NCBI RefSeq assembly: GCF_034627025.1
Contig: NZ_CP141048.1
Location: 2,678,001-2,742,000 of the forward strand
From: Microvirga lotononidis
GTDB lineage: Bacteria; Pseudomonadota; Alphaproteobacteria; Rhizobiales; Beijerinckiaceae
DNA length: 64,000 bases
Reading direction: 5' to 3'
In this document: positions 45,542 through 54,799 of the stretch, piece after piece
Position numbering within the stretch: position 1 is the first letter of the stretch
Layout of the letters: every line of letters begins with the position of its first letter
Translations under genes and position numbers: made by a program
Notes under the pieces: generated by a model
Told to the model about the DNA's origin: nothing
Database searches by the model: none
Seen by the model: the letters and a program-made list of their open reading frames with translations, nothing else

Positions 45542-46723
45542 ATGTTGCAGCGGATCCGATTAGATCCCATGGCCTTGTGCCTGATGGCACTCCTGCTCTG
45601 TGCGCCGCACGGAACAACGGCCCAGAGCGCGACGGAACCCGCCGCCATCGACGTCCTTCCCGGGATGCCGTCGGTCATCAATCCCTCCAATCTCTACAGT
45701 GAAGCTTCTGCCGGGCAACTGAACCCGGCCACCGGATCGGCTTTGCCGAGGGTCTATGTGCCCAATGTAAAATCCGGCATCGTGGATGTCATCGATCCAG
45801 AGACCTTCAAGGTCGTGAGCCGTTTCAAGGCGGGACATAACCCACAGCATGTGGTGCCGTCCTGGGATCTCAGGACCTTATGGGTGGCGGGTAGCGCGGA
45901 AAAGCGACACGGGCGGGGCAGCCTCCTGCCGATCGATCCCGTCAGCGGCCAGCCTGGTCGCCCGATCCCGGTGCCCGATGCGTACAACATGTACTTCACG
46001 CCGGATGGCCGCTCGGCCATCGTCGTAGCCGAGGCCTATCGCCGACTCGAATTTCGCGATCCGAAAACGATGGCGCTGCAGCACAGCCTGCCGGTTCCGC
46101 AATGCGCGGGGATCAACCATGCCGATTTCTCCATCGATGGGCGCTACGTCATTTTCACCTGCGAGTTCGGCGGCAGCCTCGTCAAGATCGATCTGGTTAG
46201 GGATGCCGTCGTCGGGTTCCTCCGGCTCTCGAAAGGCGGCATGCCCCAGGACATTCGGATATCGCCGGACGGCAATGTCTTCTACGTAGCCGATATGCTG
46301 GCCGACGGGGTGTTCCTGGTGGATGGCGCCTCTCTGACCGAGGTCGGGTTCATTCCCACAGGCCTTGGCACGCACGGTCTCTATCCCAGTCGAGACGGCA
46401 CGAAGCTCTACGTAACAAACCGCGGCTCCCATAGGCCCGGTGGCCCGCCACACGGCCCGGGAAGCGTTTCTGTGATCGACTTTGCGGTGCGCAAAGTCGA
46501 GACGACATGGCCGATCCCTGGTGGCGGCAGTCCCGACATGGGTAATGTCAGTGCGGACGGAAGAAAGCTCTGGCTGTCTGGCCGCTACGACGGCGTGGTT
46601 TATGCGATTGACACCGCAACCGGCGAGATGACGAGCGTACACGTTGGCCAGAGCCCGCATGGCCTTACCGTCTGGCCCCAGCCCGGGCGCTATTCGCTCG
46701 GGCATACGGGGAACATGCGCTGA
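45542..46723 (+). CDS. Secreted YVTN-type beta-propeller protein
   Basis: A 393-residue protein with a signal peptide (MALCLMALLLCAPHGTTAQS region) and about seven repeats of the YVTN/cytochrome-d1-like propeller: VYVPNVKSGIVDVIDPET, AYNMYFTPDGRSAIVV, DIRISPDGNVFYVAD, GLYPSRDGTKLYVTNRG, PDMGNVSADGRKLWLSG. No haem-binding motif is seen. Such proteins occur in surface or periplasmic roles, including quinoprotein-linked systems; function here unknown. The ATG at 45542 has GGAG upstream; a TTG at 45494 is an alternative. Confidence 0.82.
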   Translation: MLQRIRLDPMALCLMALLLCAPHGTTAQSATEPAAIDVLPGMPSVINPSNLYSEASAGQLNPATGSALPRVYVPNVKSGIVDVIDPETFKVVSRFKAGHNPQHVVPSWDLRTLWVAGSAEKRHGRGSLLPIDPVSGQPGRPIPVPDAYNMYFTPDGRSAIVVAEAYRRLEFRDPKTMALQHSLPVPQCAGINHADFSIDGRYVIFTCEFGGSLVKIDLVRDAVVGFLRLSKGGMPQDIRISPDGNVFYVADMLADGVFLVDGASLTEVGFIPTGLGTHGLYPSRDGTKLYVTNRGSHRPGGPPHGPGSVSVIDFAVRKVETTWPIPGGGSPDMGNVSADGRKLWLSGRYDGVVYAIDTATGEMTSVHVGQSPHGLTVWPQPGRYSLGHTGNMR

Positions 46724-47050
46724 CTGGAAACTATCTTACGAGGGTTCCAAGGATGGGGATCGGCGGCACAAAGGTTCCGCTCCTCCCAGTCCACGCCCTT
46801 GCGCAATCAAAGGCATTTCTCACTGCATCCTCAATTCCCAAGTAGGTATTGCATACGAGCGAGCAGAGTATCGGGTGAAATCAAGCAAAAACTAGTTCTT
46901 TGAATGGGGTATGACGCCTCGAAGCATGGAATAGAGAAAGCGTATTGCTTCCATGCTCGACATACAAGCGTTCAAAGGTCGAGGATCGGGACATGGAGCA
47001 GCTTTCGACGATGGTTGTCGACTTCACTCTATGTCGAGGACGAATTCAGA
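46724..47050. other. Intergenic stretch without a supported gene
   Basis: The reading frame of the following gene is open back to 46904, but that extension is unlike the family and lacks a ribosome site. Nothing else coding is visible. Confidence 0.4.
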
Positions 47051-47527
47051 ATGATGCCGCTCTTTAAACAGGACGCCGATCCAGATGTTGACGAACTCGA
47101 GCGGATGGCCGAACAGCGTTGCATGAAAGAGAACTTCGAGTTCACCTCTCTAAGGCGTCGCGTGTTTCGCGAGATTGCGCTGCGTGGCGGGGCAATCGGC
47201 GCCTATGATATCGCCTCTTACATCAGCACCGAGGGACGTCGGGTAAATGCCGCTTCTGTTTACAGGGCTCTCGACTTTCTCGTGGAGTCCGGTCTCGTAC
47301 GCCGGATCAAGTCGAGTCGCGCATTTGCATTGGCCGATTTGACGGCACAACCAAAGAGAGATGAAACGAGCATATCGTTTGTCTGCCGAAAATCAGGCAC
47401 CGTCAGAGAGATCCAGTCACCTCTGGTGGCGATGATCCTTCAAGAGGCGGGAAAATCGGTGGGCTTCAAGGATCTCAGCACTCTCATCGAGGTCGAGGGG
47501 GTTTTTGCTCCTGCAGAGTTGGGTTGA
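47051..47527 (+). CDS. Zur/Fur-like winged-helix protein lacking the metal ligands
   Basis: A 158-residue protein whose DNA-binding half matches Zur: FTSLRRRVFREIALRGGAIG then AYDI, and AASVYRALDFLVESGLVRRI. The metal-binding half is eroded: the CxxC of the usual MFICDRCG has become SFVCRKSG, and the distal CxxC (HGLCAAC in Zur) has become EGVFAPAE. There is no His-rich segment. It may therefore be a metal-independent DNA-binding protein. An upstream in-frame start at 46904 exists, but 47051 or 47054 (MMPLFKQ) fits the family better. Confidence 0.7.
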   Translation: MMPLFKQDADPDVDELERMAEQRCMKENFEFTSLRRRVFREIALRGGAIGAYDIASYISTEGRRVNAASVYRALDFLVESGLVRRIKSSRAFALADLTAQPKRDETSISFVCRKSGTVREIQSPLVAMILQEAGKSVGFKDLSTLIEVEGVFAPAELG

Positions 47528-47856
47528 ACGAAGGAGGACGGATGGTGCTGCCTCTGGGATCTCTCTTCATATGACTGCCTTCGATTCAATCGGTCTCTGC
47601 GGACAATTTGAGTTCAAGTATACCCGATAGAAGCAACAAGACCGCCCCCTTGCATCGACGAACAAAGTATCGGGCTTCACACAGGGATTTTGTTCGAAAT
47701 ACCTATTTCGAACTACCTCATTGGAAACCAAAGGCCATATTGAGACTTATGTCTTTGACTGACCTCGTATCCTGATAGCGGGTGCGTCTTCAATCAGGGT
47801 CAAGGGCATGGTCATCGTACCCAATTCCGTCTCAGGTCCCGATTGAGCTCAAACCT
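47528..47856. other. Intergenic stretch without a supported gene
   Basis: About 330 bases, AT-richer than the flanks, between the Zur-like gene and the membrane-fusion gene; presumably the promoter region of the polysaccharide operon. No clear operator or hairpin was recognised. Confidence 0.4.
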
Positions 47857-49062
47857 ATGAAATTCGTTCGTATCTTCTTGGGGGCCATCCTGCTCCTCGG
47901 AGGGCTCTATGTGGTCGTCGGCGAGTACCTTTCCGGGACCAGCGCCGATGCCGCGATCAATGCCCGAACCACGGTGCTCCGGGCGCCGATTCAAGGGCTG
48001 GCGGAGTTCTCGGTGCGCAGCATCGGCGCGCGGGTCTCGCCTGAAGAGGCAGTGGTGCGCATCACCGACAACCAGTTCGACGACGCCCGCCTGATCGACC
48101 TGGAACGCACGCGCTCCACCCTTGAGGCGGATCTCACTCGGCTGCGAGCCCAGACCCTTGCCGTCGACGAGGCCCGCAAGGTCTTGGATGCCCAAGCCAA
48201 AAGCTATCAGGAAGGCCGGGTGCGCCAGATCCGATCCCGCATCGCCGACGCGCAGACCGCGGTGAATTCCGCGGAGGCTCGGTTCCGCGAGGCGGACAGC
48301 GCCCTGGACCGAACCCGCGAACTCAACTCACGCGGCGTCCAGACTGCCATCACGCTGGACCGTGCCCAGGCGCAGTACGACGTTGCGAAGCAGGATATCG
48401 CCAGCGCCCGCGAGCGCATCACCTATCTCACAGCGGAACTCTCTTCGGCACAGAATGGAGTCTTCATCGGGGACTCGTACAACGATGCGCCGTTCTCGAT
48501 CCAGCGGATCCGGGAGTTCGATCTCCGACTGGCCGAACTCAAGGCGGAGGCCGACAATGTCGGCAGCCGCCTGAAGGTGGTCTCTGAGCAGATCGCAGCC
48601 GAGCGGGTTCGGGTCAACCGCCTGACCTCGGCGGAACTCTCTGTCCAGAACCCCGGCATCGTCTGGAACTTCCTCGTCAGCAGCGGAGAGCACGTCAACC
48701 AGGGGCAGGATCTCGTTCGGTTCGTGGATTGCTCGGCCGTGATGGTCACGGCCAGCGTGAGCGAGCGGGTTTATTCCAGTCTCCGGATCGGCATGCCGGC
48801 GCAGTTCCGGCTGATCGGGGACGACCGGGTCATGCAGGGAACCATCACACGCCTCGGCGGGTCCGGTGCGGCCGGCCTCTACAGCACCCTCGCCATCGGC
48901 CCGAGCCCCGAGCATTTGACCCGCTTCGACGTTGCCTTGAGCATTCCTGAACTCGCGGGTGATCCGGATCTGTCCTGCGCCGTCGGACGCACAGGCCGCG
49001 TGGTCTTCATGGGCGGGCCGCTTGCGGACATCAGGCAGAGGCTCGCGGATTTCGGACTGTAG
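47857..49062 (+). CDS. HlyD-like membrane-fusion protein of a glucan synthesis operon (BgsB-like)
   Basis: A 401-residue protein with one N-terminal membrane helix (FLGAILLLGGLYVVVGEY). It is followed by a biotinyl-lipoyl half (VLRAPIQGLAEF), a long coiled coil (about residues 75-250, with heptads rich in Arg, Glu and Ala), the second lipoyl half (NPGIVWNFLVSSGEHVNQGQ) and a beta-barrel. The glycosyltransferase gene starts directly after its stop. In rhizobia the same order (membrane-fusion gene then GT2 synthase) forms the bgsBA operon for mixed-linkage beta-glucan. It probably spans the periplasm to help export the polymer. Confidence 0.78.
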   Translation: MKFVRIFLGAILLLGGLYVVVGEYLSGTSADAAINARTTVLRAPIQGLAEFSVRSIGARVSPEEAVVRITDNQFDDARLIDLERTRSTLEADLTRLRAQTLAVDEARKVLDAQAKSYQEGRVRQIRSRIADAQTAVNSAEARFREADSALDRTRELNSRGVQTAITLDRAQAQYDVAKQDIASARERITYLTAELSSAQNGVFIGDSYNDAPFSIQRIREFDLRLAELKAEADNVGSRLKVVSEQIAAERVRVNRLTSAELSVQNPGIVWNFLVSSGEHVNQGQDLVRFVDCSAVMVTASVSERVYSSLRIGMPAQFRLIGDDRVMQGTITRLGGSGAAGLYSTLAIGPSPEHLTRFDVALSIPELAGDPDLSCAVGRTGRVVFMGGPLADIRQRLADFGL

Positions 49063-51039
49063 ATGCTCGTCCTTGACCAATCCCTGTCGAGCCTGGCAGG
49101 CGTCGCCATCGTCGTGGGCCTTGCCTTGCTGCTGCTGCCGCTCGCGACGCCGAAAAGCGCCTGGATGCGCGTCCTCTTGCTCGGCCTGACGACCGTGCTG
49201 GGCTGGCGCTATATGATCTGGCGCATCACGGAAACAGTTCCGCCGGCGGTCGACGGGCTCACCTTCGACGTCATCGCCGGATGGACTTTCGTCGCAATCG
49301 AAGCCCTGGCTCTTGTATCTTCGACGTCTGCCTATCTGTTCCTCACGCGTCGTAAGGACAGACACGAGGAGGCAAGCCGGAACATTGCCTGGTGGGGGGG
49401 AGACCCGCCCCGCGTCGATCTTTACATTGCGACCTACAACGAGGAGCTGGAGGTTCTCGAACGCACCCTCGCCGGTGCGCAGGCGAGCGACTATCCGAAC
49501 CTGCGCGTCTTCGTGCTCGACGATGGGCGAAGGGAATGGCTGACCGATGTGTGCCGCCGCTACGGTGCCGAGCACAGGACGCGACCCACCAACGAGCACG
49601 CGAAGGCCGGCAACATCAACTACACGCTGACACAGCGCATGAAAGACGCGGACGCGCCCGACTTCGTCGCCGTTCTCGATGCAGATTTCGTCCCGCACCG
49701 CAACTTCGTACGCCGGGTCGTTGCCCTGTTCCACGATCCGAAAGTCGGCCTCGTTCAGACGCCGCAGCATTTCTTCAATCCCGATCCGATCCAGCATAAT
49801 CTCTACATCGCCTCCGCCTATCCAGACGAGCAACGCTTCTTCTTCGAGCATCTGGAACCTGCACGCGACGCATGGGGTATCGCCGTATGCTGCGGAACCT
49901 CCTCGATGGTGCGCGTCTCGGCTCTGCGCGAGATCGGCGGACTTCCGACGCAAAGCGTGACGGAAGACTTCCTGCTGACCATCCGCCTCGACAGCCATGG
50001 CTATCGCACTGTCTATCTCAACGAAGCGCTCACCGAAGGTCTCGCCCCGGAGGGGCTGCATGAATATGTGGTGCAGCGCGGTCGGTGGTGCCTGGGCATG
50101 ATGGAGATCGTCCGCAACGTCTACAATCCCTTCGGGGCCAATGGCTTGCGCTTCATGCAGCGCCTGAGCCTCGTCGACTCCCTATTGTTCTGGACGACAA
50201 CCTTTCCGTTTCGTCTCATCGCTCTCATCGGCCCGCTGCTCTACTGGTATTTCGGCATCATCGTCGTGAATGCCTCGCTGACGGACATCACCTCGTACTA
50301 TCTACCGTATTATGCGGCCGTTCTGATCACGTTGAACTGGATCTCCCACGGAATGATCTGGCCTGTGCTCAACGACGTGTCCCAGCTCATTGCCGCGTGG
50401 CCCATTACGCGTGCGGCAACCATGGGTTTGTTGACCAAAGGACCGCATAAGTTCCGCGTGACGGCAAAGGGTGGCGACCGGACGAAGACGATCGTGCAAT
50501 GGCCGATGATGAGGCCCTTCGCGCTCCTTTTTGGCCTGACCCTCCTGGGGATACTCCTGCCCCTGGTCTTTCCGGATCATTTCGGCCATGTGGCCAAGGC
50601 CGGTGATGGTATCAGGATCATCCTGTTCTGGACGATCTACAATCTGGTCGTGCTCGCCATCACCATGCTGGTCTGCGTCGAGAGACCTCGCGTCAACCGG
50701 CCCCAACGCGAGAATGTCGAACTCGCCACGATCTCTGTCGGTTCGCAACGATTGCCTTCGTGGGTCCTGGAACTCGGTGTGGACCATGCCCGCATCCGCG
50801 GATTGTCGGGGCTGACGGTAGGCGCTCTTGGAACGATCGCACTTGCGGATGTCGGCGATGTCGCCATCCGTATTTCGAACGAGACGAACGACGGCTATCG
50901 CTTGTCCCTGCGGCCGTCTCCGGAACAGCGGGACGGGATTCTGCGCAAGCTCCACACGGCCGATGCCAGGCCGGGAACCGGGCGGGGGGATCTTCCTGAG
51001 ATGATCAGAGGCTGGATGCGCGGCCTCGCGTCGCGGTAG
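49063..51039 (+). CDS. Processive GT2 beta-glucan synthase (BgsA/BcsA-like)
   Basis: A 658-residue inner-membrane synthase with two to three N-terminal helices and several helices after the catalytic domain. The cytoplasmic GT2 domain (about residues 115-360) has all processive-synthase motifs: DDG, the DxD in AVLDADFVPH, TED in SVTEDFLLT, and QRGRW for QxxRW. The C-terminal 110 residues follow RPRVNRPQRENVELA; this area resembles a c-di-GMP-responsive tail but lacks a clear PilZ motif, as described for BgsA. The product is likely a beta-glucan; cellulose or curdlan cannot be excluded. No BcsB, BcsZ or BcsC gene is nearby. Confidence 0.8.
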   Translation: MLVLDQSLSSLAGVAIVVGLALLLLPLATPKSAWMRVLLLGLTTVLGWRYMIWRITETVPPAVDGLTFDVIAGWTFVAIEALALVSSTSAYLFLTRRKDRHEEASRNIAWWGGDPPRVDLYIATYNEELEVLERTLAGAQASDYPNLRVFVLDDGRREWLTDVCRRYGAEHRTRPTNEHAKAGNINYTLTQRMKDADAPDFVAVLDADFVPHRNFVRRVVALFHDPKVGLVQTPQHFFNPDPIQHNLYIASAYPDEQRFFFEHLEPARDAWGIAVCCGTSSMVRVSALREIGGLPTQSVTEDFLLTIRLDSHGYRTVYLNEALTEGLAPEGLHEYVVQRGRWCLGMMEIVRNVYNPFGANGLRFMQRLSLVDSLLFWTTTFPFRLIALIGPLLYWYFGIIVVNASLTDITSYYLPYYAAVLITLNWISHGMIWPVLNDVSQLIAAWPITRAATMGLLTKGPHKFRVTAKGGDRTKTIVQWPMMRPFALLFGLTLLGILLPLVFPDHFGHVAKAGDGIRIILFWTIYNLVVLAITMLVCVERPRVNRPQRENVELATISVGSQRLPSWVLELGVDHARIRGLSGLTVGALGTIALADVGDVAIRISNETNDGYRLSLRPSPEQRDGILRKLHTADARPGTGRGDLPEMIRGWMRGLASR

Positions 51040-51062
51040 ACGCAGGATAGGGGAACACGCGA

Positions 51063-52181
51063 ATGCGCATTGGGATCAAGACACTTGTATTTGTCATCGG
51101 CGCCTTGCTCATGCTCGTGCCCGCTGTCGTGGCCGGCGCCATGTTCACGAACGCGATCCAGCGCCGCGCGGAGGTTGCCAACAGCGCCCGCCTGGGGCTT
51201 CTTGGCGAGATCGTTGCCGACCAGCTCGGACGGCGCATGCACGAGCTCTGGCAGGACGTCGAAGGGATGGCCCGCGTCATTCGTCTGGCGGACCCCGAGG
51301 AGGTCCGCCGCCAGTTCACGCTGTTGAGCCAAGTGGATCGCCGTTATACCTGGATCGGTGTCGCCGACGTGCAAGGAAATGTGATTGCCGCCTCGCAGGG
51401 CCTACTGGAAGGAGCAAGCGTTGCGGAGAGGCCGTGGTTCCGCCGAGGTCTCAACGGCCCTGCCGCCGTCGATGTACATGAAGCGGTACTTCTGGCGAAG
51501 CTTCTCCCCGCGACCCGAGAGCCGCGCCGCTTTCTCGACTTCTCTGCCCCGATAAGGAACGAACAAGGCGCGGTGATCGGCGTCATCGGAGCGCATTTCG
51601 ATTGGAACATGATCAGGGACATCATCCAGGGCGTGAGAGGGCAGGGGGTGGATGCTCTTCTCGTCTCCCGCGATCGTGTCGTCCTCTCAGGCCCTCCCGA
51701 GCTTCAGGAGACCAGGTTGTCCCAGAGTTCTGCTGTCGCCGCCGGCCAGGGAACATCCATCGCGCTTCGCGAAAGATGGCCGGACTCCAAGGATTACATG
51801 GCGGCGGTCATTCCCTCGATCCAGTTCAAAGACATGCCCAGCTTCGGGTGGAGCCTCATCGTGCGTGCGAACCTGAATACGGTGCTCGATCCCACGCGCG
51901 CCATCGCGCAGGCCTTCTGGTTGCTTCTCGGCGCCGGTGCACTGGTGGGTCTGATCCTGCTTTACCTGTTCTCGGCGTGGCTCGCCAAACCCCTCCGCCG
52001 GCTGGTCGCGACCACGGAGGCGCTCGCCAGCGGCCACACCAACCAGCCGCCCCACGATGAGACACGCTACGAGGAGGCAGCCCGTCTGAGCGCGGCTCTC
52101 GTGCGTCTTCAGACGTTCTCGGTCAGACCCTACCAACCGTCTCGTGCCGAGAAGGGGCAGCCATCGACGCTCGCGCCTTGA
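51063..52181 (+). CDS. Cache-domain sensor with HAMP but no output domain
   Basis: A 372-residue membrane protein. The first helix (about residues 5-28) and the second (about 285-307, LLLGAGALVGLILLYLFSAW) enclose a periplasmic double-Cache sensor (YTWIGVADVQGNVIAAS; FLDFSAPIRNEQGAVIGVIG). A HAMP-like segment follows (LAKPLRRLVATTEALASG), and the protein ends about 60 residues later. There is no kinase, GGDEF, EAL or methyl-accepting domain. It follows the glucan synthase by 24 bases and may tune polymer synthesis through a partner. Confidence 0.78.
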   Translation: MRIGIKTLVFVIGALLMLVPAVVAGAMFTNAIQRRAEVANSARLGLLGEIVADQLGRRMHELWQDVEGMARVIRLADPEEVRRQFTLLSQVDRRYTWIGVADVQGNVIAASQGLLEGASVAERPWFRRGLNGPAAVDVHEAVLLAKLLPATREPRRFLDFSAPIRNEQGAVIGVIGAHFDWNMIRDIIQGVRGQGVDALLVSRDRVVLSGPPELQETRLSQSSAVAAGQGTSIALRERWPDSKDYMAAVIPSIQFKDMPSFGWSLIVRANLNTVLDPTRAIAQAFWLLLGAGALVGLILLYLFSAWLAKPLRRLVATTEALASGHTNQPPHDETRYEEAARLSAALVRLQTFSVRPYQPSRAEKGQPSTLAP

Positions 52182-52362
52182 AGCGTGCCGGATGGCGCGC
52201 GCGTGATCGAAGGTTCGCGAGATCGGCAGGTGAGTAATCCTCCCGCGCCTGCGGGCACGTTGGAACCTAGACGGATCGCGCGGGTTCAGCCTGAGGTGCT
52301 CGGAAACCTGTCGCCTTCAGGTGCTGAGGATCGATGCGCCAGTCCACCAGCGGAGATTGCAT

Positions 52363-52944
52363 ATGTCCAAGGCTCCCTCATCACGGAAATCCACCAGGAC
52401 AAAGGGCGCGACCAACATCGTCGCCGAGCGCAAGAGCCGTCCCTTGCCCCGGCTTGAGACCCCAACCTTCCTGTCATCGCAAGCTACCGACGAGATTGCA
52501 GCGGCGCTGACCGCACTTCTTGCGGATAGCTTTGCGCTTTATCTCAAGACCAAGAACTTCCACTGGCATGTCAGCGGGCCTCACTTCCGCGATTATCACT
52601 TGATGTTCGATGAACAGGCGGCCGAGATCTTCGCCATGAGCGACCCCTTGGCGGAGCGGGCCCGCAAGGTCGGCGGAACCACCCTGCGCTCGATCGGCCA
52701 TATCGGGCGTCTGCAACGGCTTCTCGACAACGATGCCGGCTATGTCGAACCTGCCGATATGCTCGCCGAGCTGATGGAGGACAACAAGCAGTTGGCTGCC
52801 TTCATGCGGCAGACGCACGACCTGTGCGACGAATACGACGACGTCGCGACCGAGAGCCTGCTCGAGGAGTTCATCGACCAGACCGAAAAGCGCGTCTGGT
52901 TTCTGTTCGAAGCCAGTCGTGGAATGCAAACCTCCGGGCACTGA
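52363..52944 (+). CDS. dps: Dps-family DNA-binding ferritin
   Basis: A 193-residue protein. The N-terminal 40 residues are Lys/Arg/Ser-rich (SSRKSTRTKGAT...), suited to DNA binding. The ferritin-like four-helix fold follows with the ferroxidase motif KNFHWHVSGPHFRDYHLMFD and EQAAEIF. It should form a dodecamer that stores iron, removes peroxide and coats DNA. An ATG at 52363 with CGGAG upstream was chosen over an in-frame ATG at 52321. Confidence 0.92.
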   Translation: MSKAPSSRKSTRTKGATNIVAERKSRPLPRLETPTFLSSQATDEIAAALTALLADSFALYLKTKNFHWHVSGPHFRDYHLMFDEQAAEIFAMSDPLAERARKVGGTTLRSIGHIGRLQRLLDNDAGYVEPADMLAELMEDNKQLAAFMRQTHDLCDEYDDVATESLLEEFIDQTEKRVWFLFEASRGMQTSGH

Positions 52945-52980
52945 GCAGGAGAGGAACGCCCGCAGCGGCATCCGCCCGGT

Positions 52981-54282
52981 TCAGGCCACTGGCGACGAAG
53001 CCGTCTCGGATATCAGCCAGGCGCCCGCGGCCGCGAGCATCGCCTCGACGCCGGTCCGCAGGGTGGGGTGGATCACCGGCGCGAAGTCCGGGGCATGGTT
53101 GGCCGGGATCGCGTCCAGGGTGCCGGCCTGCTCGGCCGCGCGGTAGCGGTCCGGGTCGATACCGCCTATGACCCAGAACACCACTGGCACGTCCCAAGCC
53201 GCCCCGAACAGGCTGAAGTCTTCGCTGGCGGTCGCCGGCTCGATCTCATGGATCCGATTTGAGCCGAAATGATGTCCCAGGGCTGCGACCACACGGTCCA
53301 TGGCGGCCTCGTCGTTCTGAGTCCGTGGGTACTCGCTGAGCACCGTGTAGTCGGGCGGTTTCGATGCTCCTGAAGCGGCGGCTTCCGCATCCAGTATCCG
53401 GCGGATCGCGGCGAGGGCCCGGGTGCGGACCTGATCCTTGAAGGTGCGAACGTTGAGCCGCAGCAGGGCGCGATCAGGGATCACATTCTCGCTCATGCCT
53501 GCCCGCAGAGTGCCGACGGTGACCACGGCACTATCGGTCATCGCGACCTCCCGCGACACCACCGTCTGGAGACGCATGACCGCGGCGGCGGCCATCACGA
53601 CAGGATCGATGCTCTTCTGCGGCATCGATCCGTGCGCGCCGCGGCCATACAGCGTCACCTCCCAACTGTCTCCGGCCGAGAGCATGGTGCCCTTGCGCCA
53701 GCCGATCTGCCCGGCGCTGAGCGGCATCACGTGCTGGCCGAGCGTCACGTCTGGCTTCGGGAAGCGCTTGACCATTCCATCCTCGATCATCGCGCGGGCG
53801 CCCTGGGCGGTCTCTTCGCCCGGTTGGAACACGGCGATCACGGTGCCGTGCCAGCGGTCGCGGTTCTCGGAGAGGATCCGTGTCGCGCCCATCAGCCACG
53901 CCACGTGCATGTCGTGGCCACAGGAATGGGCGATGGCCGTGGATTGGCCGAAACGGTCAATGCCGCTTTCCCGACTGGCATAGGACAAGCCTGTGCTTTC
54001 CTCGATCGGCAGCGCGTCCATATCGGCGCGCAGCAGCACCGTTGCTCCCTCGCCGTTCCTCAGAAGCCCCACGACTCCCGTCCCCCCGATTCCCTCGGTG
54101 ACCTCGTAGCCGTGCCGGCGCAGCCAAGCGGCGGAGAGGCCGGCGGTCCGCGTCTCCTGCATCGAGAGTTCGGGATGGGCGTGGATATCCTTGTACATCT
54201 CCTCGAGCTCGGCCAGCAGCTCATCCGATAGATCAAGCCAGGACTGCTGTGCTGGGGCTCTCTTCGTGGCATCTGCGCTCAT
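52981..54282 (-). CDS. M20-family metal-dependent amidohydrolase
   Basis: A 433-residue cytoplasmic enzyme of the hippurate hydrolase / N-acyl-amino-acid amidohydrolase group. Metal-site motifs are DIHAHPELSMQE, LLRADMDALPIEE, SCGHDMHVAWLMG and FQPGEETAQGARAM, with a dimerisation domain (YGRGAHGSMPQKSIDP) and a late TASEDFS. It removes an acyl group from an amino acid or related amide; substrate unknown. Its start overlaps the stop of a small upstream ORF by four bases. Confidence 0.9.
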   Translation of the reverse strand: MSADATKRAPAQQSWLDLSDELLAELEEMYKDIHAHPELSMQETRTAGLSAAWLRRHGYEVTEGIGGTGVVGLLRNGEGATVLLRADMDALPIEESTGLSYASRESGIDRFGQSTAIAHSCGHDMHVAWLMGATRILSENRDRWHGTVIAVFQPGEETAQGARAMIEDGMVKRFPKPDVTLGQHVMPLSAGQIGWRKGTMLSAGDSWEVTLYGRGAHGSMPQKSIDPVVMAAAAVMRLQTVVSREVAMTDSAVVTVGTLRAGMSENVIPDRALLRLNVRTFKDQVRTRALAAIRRILDAEAAASGASKPPDYTVLSEYPRTQNDEAAMDRVVAALGHHFGSNRIHEIEPATASEDFSLFGAAWDVPVVFWVIGGIDPDRYRAAEQAGTLDAIPANHAPDFAPVIHPTLRTGVEAMLAAAGAWLISETASSPVA

Positions 54283-54506
54283 GGCGGTCTCTCCGCGTCG
54301 GCTGCGGAATCGGTCGGCGAGGCGATCTCCTCACAACGGCATATGGTATCATTGGATTGAGTCAGTCTCAGGATCTCTTGGGCGAGGCGGAATGCGGTGG
54401 AGGCCGGCAGCGCATCGGGGTGCTCGACAAGTGCCAGAAGGTGGAGCACTCGACTTCGCCGTGCCGGAACTTGGTCGGCTGTCTCAGCCGGACACCAGAG
54501 GCACAT
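54279..54506 (-). CDS. Small hypothetical protein coupled to the amidohydrolase (75 residues)
   Basis: The start at 54506 has a GGGAG ribosome site seven bases upstream and the stop overlaps the amidohydrolase start (ATGA at 54279-54282), which is good evidence for translation. The protein begins MCLWCPAE and later carries CRCEE, so it might bind a metal through its four cysteines; the middle is an amphipathic helix (LLALVEHPDALPASTAFRLA). I do not recognise the family. Confidence 0.45.
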   Translation of the reverse strand: MCLWCPAETADQVPARRSRVLHLLALVEHPDALPASTAFRLAQEILRLTQSNDTICRCEEIASPTDSAADAERPP

Positions 54507-54799
54507 CGCGCCACTCCCACATCGAGGAGGCCTGATAGAGTCCTCGGCAGGACGTGAGCCCATCGGGACGGATCAGTGATGTCAACACCGGGCGCAGGAG
54601 AGGGGTTCCCGGGCGGCGCCATCCGGTTGCTGGGGAATGTCATGCCGGATCTTGTTAGGGGTGAGCTGCGGAGGTGCTTCCCAGCTGCGTGATCCATGCG
54701 CCGTTGCCGACCCGTTGCTTCTTCAGCGATGGCTGTCGGTCACGAACAACTCTCGGGCGAATTCCGGACGGCGGCAACGGCGCAAACCAGGGGGCAAAC
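54507..54799. other. Divergent promoter region
   Basis: About 290 bases between the small ORF and the autotransporter gene, without a supported gene. It presumably carries the promoters for both directions. Confidence 0.4.
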
